Below are positions 55,603-64,000 of a stretch of 64,000 nucleotides of DNA, piece by piece. Numbering within the stretch: the stretch's first letter is position 1; the number at the start of each line of letters is the position of its first letter. The stretch lies in contig NZ_JAGYPJ010000001.1 of assembly GCF_018343695.1 (NCBI RefSeq), positions 817,001 to 881,000 on the forward strand. Reading direction: 5' to 3'. Below the pieces are notes generated by a model. That model did not search any database and was not told the DNA's origin. It was given only the letters and a program-made list of their open reading frames with translations. Made by a program: the position numbers and the translations under genes. This DNA is from Lederbergia citrisecunda. Its GTDB lineage: Bacteria > Bacillota > Bacilli > Bacillales > Bacillaceae_C.

Positions 55603-58600
55603 TATTGAAAGTATTTTAGTCATTGGGTCAGGACCAATCGTCATAGGACAAGCAGCAGAATTTGATTACGCCGGAACTCAGGCATGTCTTGCTTTAAAAG
55701 AAGAAGGATATCGAGTCATCTTAATTAACTCAAATCCAGCCACAATTATGACAGATACTGAAATTGCGGATGCGGTATATATTGAACCAATCACGCTTGA
55801 GTTTGTTTCAAGAATTATCCGTAAAGAAAGACCTGATGCCATCCTACCGACATTAGGGGGACAAACAGGATTAAATATGGCGATGCAACTTGCGAAAGCA
55901 GGCGTTTTAGAAGAATGTGAAGTAGAAATTCTCGGTACTAGACTATCTGCCATTGAGCAAGCCGAAGACCGTGACCAATTCAGGGAACTAATGAATACAT
56001 TGAATGAGCCTGTGCCCGACAGTGAAATCGTTCATACGCTTGAAGAAGCGATTGCTTTTACTGAGAATGTAGGATTTCCAATTATTGTCCGTCCAGCGTA
56101 TACACTAGGTGGAACAGGGGGCGGAATTTGTGAAAACCTTGATGAACTAAAAGAAATCGTTACAAGCGGATTAAAGTATAGCCCAGTAGGACAATGTTTA
56201 ATTGAAAAAAGTATTGCAGGATGTAAAGAAATAGAATTTGAAGTAATGCGTGATAGCAATGATAATGCGATTGTTGTTTGTAATATGGAAAACGTTGATC
56301 CAGTCGGAATCCATACTGGTGATTCCATTGTTGTTGCTCCATGTCAAACATTAAGTGATAGAGAAGTTCAGATGATGAGAAACGCATCACTAAAAATCAT
56401 TCGTGCGCTTGGAATTGAAGGTGGATGTAATGTTCAGCTCGCACTTGATCCCCATAGCTTTAATTACTATCTTATCGAAGTAAATCCGCGTGTGAGCCGT
56501 TCATCTGCACTTGCATCAAAAGCAACTGGATTTCCAATTGCTAAGCTAGCAGCAAAAATCGCAGTTGGTTATACATTAGATGAAATTATGAACCCTGTAA
56601 CAGGTAAAACATATGCTTGCTTTGAACCGGGAATTGATTATGTAGTATCAAAAATTCCGAGATGGCCATTTGATAAATTTGAATCTGCAAATCGTAGACT
56701 TGGAACACAAATGAAGGCAACGGGCGAAGTTATGGCGATTGGACGCACTTTTGAGGAGTCATTATTAAAAGCTGTTAGATCTCTTGAAAGTAATGTCTTC
56801 CATTTGGCCCACCCAGACGGCATTCAGTATGATCGGGATTTTTTACAAACACAGATTGTAAAGGCAACAGATGAACGCTTGTTTTACATCGGAGATGCCT
56901 TACGACAAGGAATTACCATCGAAGAAATTCATGAATGGAGTAAAATTGATCTTTTCTTCTTATATAAAATGGAAAAGATTGTAAAACTAGAAAAGAATTT
57001 AAGAGAGCATTCCTTTAATATTGAAGTCGGAAGAAAAGCGAAAGAATTCGGTTTTTCAGATAAAACCGTCGCAAAATTATGGGAAACTGATGAAAAAACA
57101 GTGTATGAATGGCGTAAAACAAATGGAATTATTCCAGTCTATAAAAAAGTAGATACATGTGCCGGAGAATTTGAATCAGATACTCCATATTTTTACGGAA
57201 CATATGAAACCGAAAACGAATCCATCAAAACAGATAAAAAGAGCGTTGTTGTAATTGGATCAGGTCCAATAAGAATTGGGCAAGGTATTGAGTTTGATTA
57301 TGCGACTGTTCACAGTGTTTGGGCAATTCAAGAAGCTGGATATGAAGCGATAATTATTAATAGCAACCCTGAGACTGTATCTACAGACTTCAGCATCTCC
57401 GATAAACTATATTTCGAGCCACTTACGATTGAAGATGTCATGCATATCATCGATTTGGAACAACCAGAAGGGGTTGTCGTCCAGTTCGGTGGTCAAACAG
57501 CTATTAACTTAGCTGGAGCTCTAGAAGAAAGAGGAGTAAAAATACTTGGTACATCGCTTGAAAGCTTAGATCGTGCTGAAAATAGAAATAAGTTTGAACA
57601 GTCGTTATCAGAACTAGAAATACCTCAGCCAAAAGGAAAAACAGCTTTCTCCGTCGAAGAAGCAGTAAAAATAGCAACGGAAATTGGTTACCCAGTGTTA
57701 GTTAGACCTTCTTATGTACTCGGTGGTCGTGCTATGGAAATCGTATATGAAGAGCGTGAACTGCTTCATTATATGGATAACGCCGTAAAAGTGAATCCAG
57801 ATCAACCAGTTCTCGTCGATCGCTATTTAGTTGGTAAAGAAATTGAAGTAGATGCGATTTCAGATGGAGAAAATGTACTTATCCCTGGGATTATGGAACA
57901 TATTGAAAGAGCAGGGGTCCATTCAGGAGACTCGATCGCTGTCTACCCGCCTCAGAATATAAGTGAAGAAATGAAAGAAAAAATCGTCGACTATACGATT
58001 AGACTTGCAAGAGGTTTAGAAATTGTCGGACTATTAAACATTCAATATGTTATATCACAAAATGATTTATATGTCATAGAGGTAAACCCGCGTTCAAGTC
58101 GAACAGTACCATTTTTAAGTAAAATAACAGGGATTCCTATGGCAAATGTAGCATCAAAAGTTATTTTAGGTGAAACATTGCCTTCATTAGGCTATGAAAC
58201 TGGAATTGCTCCGGAACAAAAAGGTGTATATGTGAAAGTACCTGTATTCTCCTTTGCTAAACTAAGAAGAGTAGATATCACACTCGGACCTGAAATGAAA
58301 TCAACAGGTGAAGTAATGGGTAAAGATAAAACGATGGAAAAAGCACTTTATAAAGGGCTTGTTGCATCAGGTATGAGCATTAAAACATATGGCACAGTTT
58401 TAATAACAGTCGCAGATAAAGATAAAAATGAAGCGCTTGAGCTTGCGAAAAGATTTTCCGCTATCGGCTATCGTATTATCGCAACGAGCGGAACAGCTTC
58501 ATCTATTGAAAAAGCAGGAATAAAAGTCGAAGTCGTTGATAAAATTGGCTCAACTGGTCCAACGCTCATCGACGTGATAAGACAAGGAAAAGCACAAATT

Positions 58601-58797
58601 GTCATTAATACATTAACAAAAGGAAAGCAACCAGAACGGGATGGTTTTAGAATTAGACGTGAGTCTGTTGAAAATGGTGTGGCATGTTTAACATCACTTG
58701 ATACGGCAGAAGCGATCCTTGGAGTATTGGAATCAATGGTATTTTCTGCTGAGGCGATGGGAAAAGGGGAAGTCGAGCTGAAAGAGGCGATGTATAA

Positions 58798-58801
<4 letters not shown>
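55586..58801 (+). CDS. carB: Carbamoyl-phosphate synthase large subunit (pyr type)
   Basis: 1071 residues, the size of PyrAB. Two homologous halves each hold an ATP-grasp site (first: [25 protein letters not shown] and [17 protein letters not shown]; second: [26 protein letters not shown] and [16 protein letters not shown]) with metal-binding [18 protein letters not shown] and [18 protein letters not shown]. An oligomerisation domain lies between them. A C-terminal MGS-like allosteric domain is present ([14 protein letters not shown]). The ATG at 55586 follows GGTGGAGC. The sequence looks intact, so ammonia-dependent synthesis should be possible even with the altered CarA. Confidence 0.97.
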
Positions 58802-61200
<2,399 letters not shown>

Positions 61201-61830
61201 ATGGTTTCAGAAAAAATAGCAGAAAATCTATTAGAAATAGAAGCAGTATTCTTACGTCCAAATAATCCTTTTACATGGTCTTCAGGATTAAAATCTCCAA
61301 TTTACTGTGATAATCGTATGACTCTTTCTTATCCAGCTTTAAGAAAAGAAATTGCCCAGGGCCTTGTAGACATAATTAAGAACGAATTTCCGAATGTGGA
61401 GTTAATCGCTGGAACAGCAACAGCTGGAATTCCACATGCCGCATGGGTCAGCGACCTTCTAGAATTACCGATGTGCTACGTAAGATCCTCAGCTAAAAGC
61501 CATGGAAAAGGAAATCAAATTGAAGGAAAGATTTTAGAAGGCCAAAAAGCGGTTGTTATCGAGGATTTAATCTCAACGGGAGGAAGTGCCATTGCTGCAG
61601 CAGAAGCACTTCGTTCATCCGGCATTGAAGTTCTCGGTATTGTGTCCATTTTTACATATGAATTGGACAAAGGAAAACAGAGATTAGAAGAGGCAAAGAT
61701 TAAGGCTGTTTCATTGACTGATTACAGCAATTTAATTAGAGCAGCATTGAAAAAGGGCATTATCGAAGAGAAAGATGTTGCTCTTTTAGCAAGCTTTAGG
61801 GAAAATCCTGAAGATTGGGCTGGAAATTAA
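61201..61830 (+). CDS. pyrE: Orotate phosphoribosyltransferase PyrE
   Basis: 209 residues. It transfers the phosphoribosyl group from PRPP to orotate. Motifs are [54 protein letters not shown] and the PRPP-binding [20 protein letters not shown]. The length and sequence match Bacillus PyrE. It starts with no gap after pyrF and is the last gene of the operon. A strong terminator follows. Confidence 0.97.
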   Translation: MVSEKIAENLLEIEAVFLRPNNPFTWSSGLKSPIYCDNRMTLSYPALRKEIAQGLVDIIKNEFPNVELIAGTATAGIPHAAWVSDLLELPMCYVRSSAKSHGKGNQIEGKILEGQKAVVIEDLISTGGSAIAAAEALRSSGIEVLGIVSIFTYELDKGKQRLEEAKIKAVSLTDYSNLIRAALKKGIIEEKDVALLASFRENPEDWAGN

Positions 61831-61868
61831 AGAGAGTAAAATAGTATCAGATGTTTCAAATATAAAAT

Positions 61869-61910
61869 AAACTGTCCTACTATTAATAGTTGGACAGTTT
61901 TTGTATTTTT
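61869..61910 (+). terminator. Rho-independent terminator of the pyr operon
   Basis: Stem AACTGTCC-ACTAT / ATAGT-GGACAGTT with an AT loop, then T5 and a further T-rich tail. Confidence 0.88.
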
Positions 61911-62042
61911 AAAGAAACAAACTGTTGGGACGATGTGTATAACATATTAATGTGATATCACTTCTTACAATATTAGACAGTCGCCTACACCTCTTATTTG
62001 AAATGCAGCTTACTAGAATCCTATATTTGTTTTCTAACGATG

Positions 62043-62078
62043 AAAACCTCTTTAGTGTTCACGAATAGGGAGGTTTTT
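62043..62078 (-). terminator. Possible terminator of nos
   Basis: Read on the minus strand, AAAACCTCC and GAGGTTTT pair across a loop of about 19 bases that contains the nos stop codon. The tail is only TTTTC, so termination is uncertain. Confidence 0.4.
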
Positions 62079-63141
62079 GATAAAAATAGTTAGGTTTATT
62101 AATTTCATTATTATATTGTTTATAAAAAATATGGGATGTTGCAGGAGCTAGTGGAGGAATGAGCCATGTCCAATTTCCTGTCAGAGGTCGTTCCATTTTT
62201 CTTTCATTCTCTTCAAACTGTTTAAATTGATGTGAAGCGGTATGATGATCAACGATACTAACTTTATTTTCCTTGTATGAGTGCAACACGGCAATATTTA
62301 ATTCCACCAACGCCCTATCTTTCCAAAGAGAGCTGTTTTTACTCTGATCCAGTCCCATACACGAACTAATTTTTGGGAGTATATTATATCTATTTTCATC
62401 AGCTAAATTTCGTGCCCCTATTTCGGTACCCATATACCAACCATTAAATGGAGATGCAGTATAGACGATACCCCCAATTTCAAGCTTCATACTTGATATG
62501 ATTGGGACTGAATACCATTTAATCCGCAAATCTTTAAACCAATCATATTCAGGATGATGAATGGGTACCTCAAGGATAAGATCATTTGGTATGTCAATCA
62601 TATATGGTTTATTGTCATTAATTTGAACAACTAATGGAAGGACATCGAATTGGCTGCCTTTGCCTTTCCAGCCAAGCTTCTCACATTCTCTTGTAAACGC
62701 TAATGAATCAGGATCGCCTATTATTCCATTTTCAGTTTGATATCCTGCATAGCGAATTAATTGATGATTCCATATTTTAATTGATTGATCAGGTGTTTTT
62801 TGATGGAAAACAGTAATCGTGGAACGGATTCTCCCTTGGTTTGTAGCATATTTTATGTGTTCCAATAAAGCATGAGCAATCGACTCTTCTGTAGACAAAT
62901 GCCTCATGTCAAAAACGTTAAGCTTTTCCCAAAATAGCCTCCCTATGCACCTATTGCTATTACGCCAAGCAAGCTTTGCACCATACTCCAGCTCTTCAAA
63001 AGTGTGTTTATAATAACCAAATCTATTAATCTCATCTTTAATTTCTAGTAATCTTGCTTTAATTTCTTGATCACTTTTCTTAAGCTCATGATAGCTTATG
63101 TTAATAAATTTTTCTGCTTCTTTTAATAAGTCTTGATGCAA
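62059..63141 (-). CDS. nos: Bacterial nitric oxide synthase oxygenase
   Basis: A 360-residue haem protein equal to the oxygenase domain of animal NOS; no reductase domain is attached, so it uses a general flavodoxin or ferredoxin reductase. The proximal haem Cys is in LAWRNSNRCIGRLFW near residue 65. The substrate Glu lies in GWYMGTEIGARNLADENRYN, and the C-terminal pterin-binding region has NWTWLIPPLAPATSHIFY. It makes NO and citrulline from arginine; in Bacillus NO protects against oxidative stress. The TTG start has AGGAGGA 7 bases upstream. It is convergent with pyrE. Confidence 0.95.
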   Translation of the reverse strand: MHQDLLKEAEKFINISYHELKKSDQEIKARLLEIKDEINRFGYYKHTFEELEYGAKLAWRNSNRCIGRLFWEKLNVFDMRHLSTEESIAHALLEHIKYATNQGRIRSTITVFHQKTPDQSIKIWNHQLIRYAGYQTENGIIGDPDSLAFTRECEKLGWKGKGSQFDVLPLVVQINDNKPYMIDIPNDLILEVPIHHPEYDWFKDLRIKWYSVPIISSMKLEIGGIVYTASPFNGWYMGTEIGARNLADENRYNILPKISSCMGLDQSKNSSLWKDRALVELNIAVLHSYKENKVSIVDHHTASHQFKQFEENERKMERPLTGNWTWLIPPLAPATSHIFYKQYNNEINKPNYFYQKPPYS

Positions 63142-63539
63142 GAAAACTTCCTCCTAAAATGAAAGTCGATAGTTTTATTATAACGAATAATTTAGTGGGC
63201 ATATTTTCATAGCATGAAAATAAATGAAAATTTATTGACACTTTTTAACGAGATGGGAGCCAAGGCTTGCAGAGTAAATATCTATCTCAACTATGAATAT
63301 CATTTGTTTACTGCTAACGAGTTAGTGAGTATTAAAATTATATATATATTTCTAGCAATACATTAAACATCTAAGTATAGACTGATATTTTACGTTCTGA
63401 CCTAAATACTTCTATACGTTTATTTTACTTACTAAGAACAAAGACCTGGTATTAACGTATCGTTTTTTAAGATTTAATTTGAACGTGAAGGATTCCCTAA
63501 CTATTTGTAGAAACATATAGAAACACTCAATGATGTATT
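63142..63539. other. Intergenic region between nos and the ABC permease gene
   Basis: About 400 AT-rich bases. A 50-codon frame at 63214-63366 (plus; begins MKINENLLTLFNEMGAKACR) reads like protein but has no ribosome site and is not recognised; it may be a relic. TTGACA at 63235-63240 has no matching -10. A TATATATATATTT tract lies near 63340. Confidence 0.4.
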
Positions 63540-63553
63540 GTTAAGCGCTTACA
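63540..63553 (+). promoter_or_regulatory. Cre-like (CcpA/LacI-family) operator
   Basis: GTTAAGCGCTTACA matches 12 of 14 positions of the catabolite-responsive consensus TGWAANCGNTNWCA, missing only the first two. The central TAAGCGCTTA is a perfect palindrome. It lies 24 bases before the ATG of the permease gene, where bound repressor would block transcription. Confidence 0.6.
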
Positions 63554-63576
63554 AAAAAGTGGGAAGGAGAAATAAT

Positions 63577-64000
63577 ATGGCTAATACACAATTTCCTCCA
63601 AATAAACAGACTATTACAAGGTTACAAGGCACCTTAGACTCACGGAAAAAACTAAAAAAATCTCAGTATATTTGGTATTTGTTCTTAGCGCCTACATTAA
63701 TAGGGATATTGTTATTCATGGCTTACCCCATACTTGAATCTCTTCGACTAAGTTTTTTTAATTCTAACGGAACAATAGAATCCTTTACAGGGCTTAACAA
63801 TTTTAAAAGGGTATTAACTTCCCAGAACTTTTGGAATGCTGTTTGGAATACTTTTTATATAGGTTTTTTTCAAATTTTAATCACTGTTCCGTTAGGCTTT
63901 GTTTTTGCATCTCTTATTAACAATGTATCTAGGGGACAAAATTTTCTAAAAGTGATTTTCTTTTTACCTAATGTCACATCAATTGTAGCTGCCTCCATGA
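63577..64000 (+). CDS. Sugar ABC transporter permease (MalF type), 5' part only
   Basis: Truncated by the window edge after 141 codons. The N-terminus is cytoplasmic and basic (RKKLKKSQY). The first transmembrane helix is WYLFLAPTLIGILLFMAYPI, followed by the MalF-type pattern LESLRLSFFNSNG and FTGLNNFKRVLTSQNFWNAVWNTFYIG, then helix 2 (FFQILITVPLGFVFASLINN) and KVIFFLPNVTSIVAAS. It is one of the two permeases of a CUT1-type carbohydrate importer; the sugar cannot be told. An AAGGAGA ribosome site and a cre-like operator precede it. Confidence 0.9.
   Translation, partial: MANTQFPPNKQTITRLQGTLDSRKKLKKSQYIWYLFLAPTLIGILLFMAYPILESLRLSFFNSNGTIESFTGLNNFKRVLTSQNFWNAVWNTFYIGFFQILITVPLGFVFASLINNVSRGQNFLKVIFFLPNVTSIVAASM

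Overview
The window is a low-GC, Gram-positive, endospore-forming member of the Bacillaceae (Bacillus sensu lato). The gene order follows the B. subtilis chromosome from ylbB through the division and cell-wall (dcw) cluster, spoIIGA-sigE-sigG, the ylm genes with divIVA, and ileS, to the pyr operon. Sporulation genes (ylbJ, gerR, spoVD, spoVE, spoIIGA, sigE, sigG) and bacillithiol synthesis (bshC) fit this. The species cannot be fixed from the sequence alone.

Layout. 1-14.1 kb is the ylb region: CBS protein, YlbC-G, RsmD, CoaD, YlbJ, YlbK, TmcAL, YceD-like protein, L32, GerR, DUF4064 and a GNAT enzyme. It is interrupted by a 462-residue secreted or anchored protein (3861-5249) and a probable csfG-like small RNA (about 5545-5715, minus). 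14.2-17.4 kb holds a biotin carrier protein, an acyl-CoA carboxyltransferase, a PanE-type reductase and a DUF3397 membrane protein. 17.7-39.8 kb is the dcw cluster: bshC, mraZ, rsmH, ftsL, pbpB, an insertion of about 2 kb, spoVD, murE, a MurF N-domain-like protein, mraY, murD, spoVE, murG, divIB, ylxW, ylxX, sbp, ftsA, ftsZ. 40.4-46.7 kb carries the mother-cell and forespore sigma factors and ylmC, ylmE, sepF, ylmG, ylmH, divIVA. 46.7-51.5 kb has a T-box-controlled ileS, then lspA and rluD. 51.4-61.9 kb is a pyrimidine operon pyrR-pyrB-pyrC-carA-carB-pyrK-pyrD-pyrF-pyrE with two PyrR-type attenuators. The end holds a bacterial nitric oxide synthase on the minus strand and the start of a sugar-type ABC permease gene that runs off the window.

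How the genes work together. The dcw genes make the lipid II precursor (MurE, MraY, MurD, MurG), polymerise and cross-link it during division and sporulation (PBP2B, SpoVD, SpoVE) and build the divisome (FtsL, DivIB, FtsA, FtsZ, SepF, DivIVA). SpoIIGA activates pro-sigma E. The pyr genes make UMP from bicarbonate, an ammonia donor, ATP and aspartate.

The most notable observation is that CarA, the glutaminase subunit of the pyr carbamoyl-phosphate synthase, has Gly in place of the catalytic Cys and Glu in place of the catalytic His, while the rest of the protein and CarB look intact. Other points of interest are the stand-alone MurF-like N-terminal domain, the csfG-like RNA, the insertion between pbpB and spoVD with a DinB-family relic, a decayed intergenic repeat present in at least seven gaps, and an exact 10-bp-period MraZ box.
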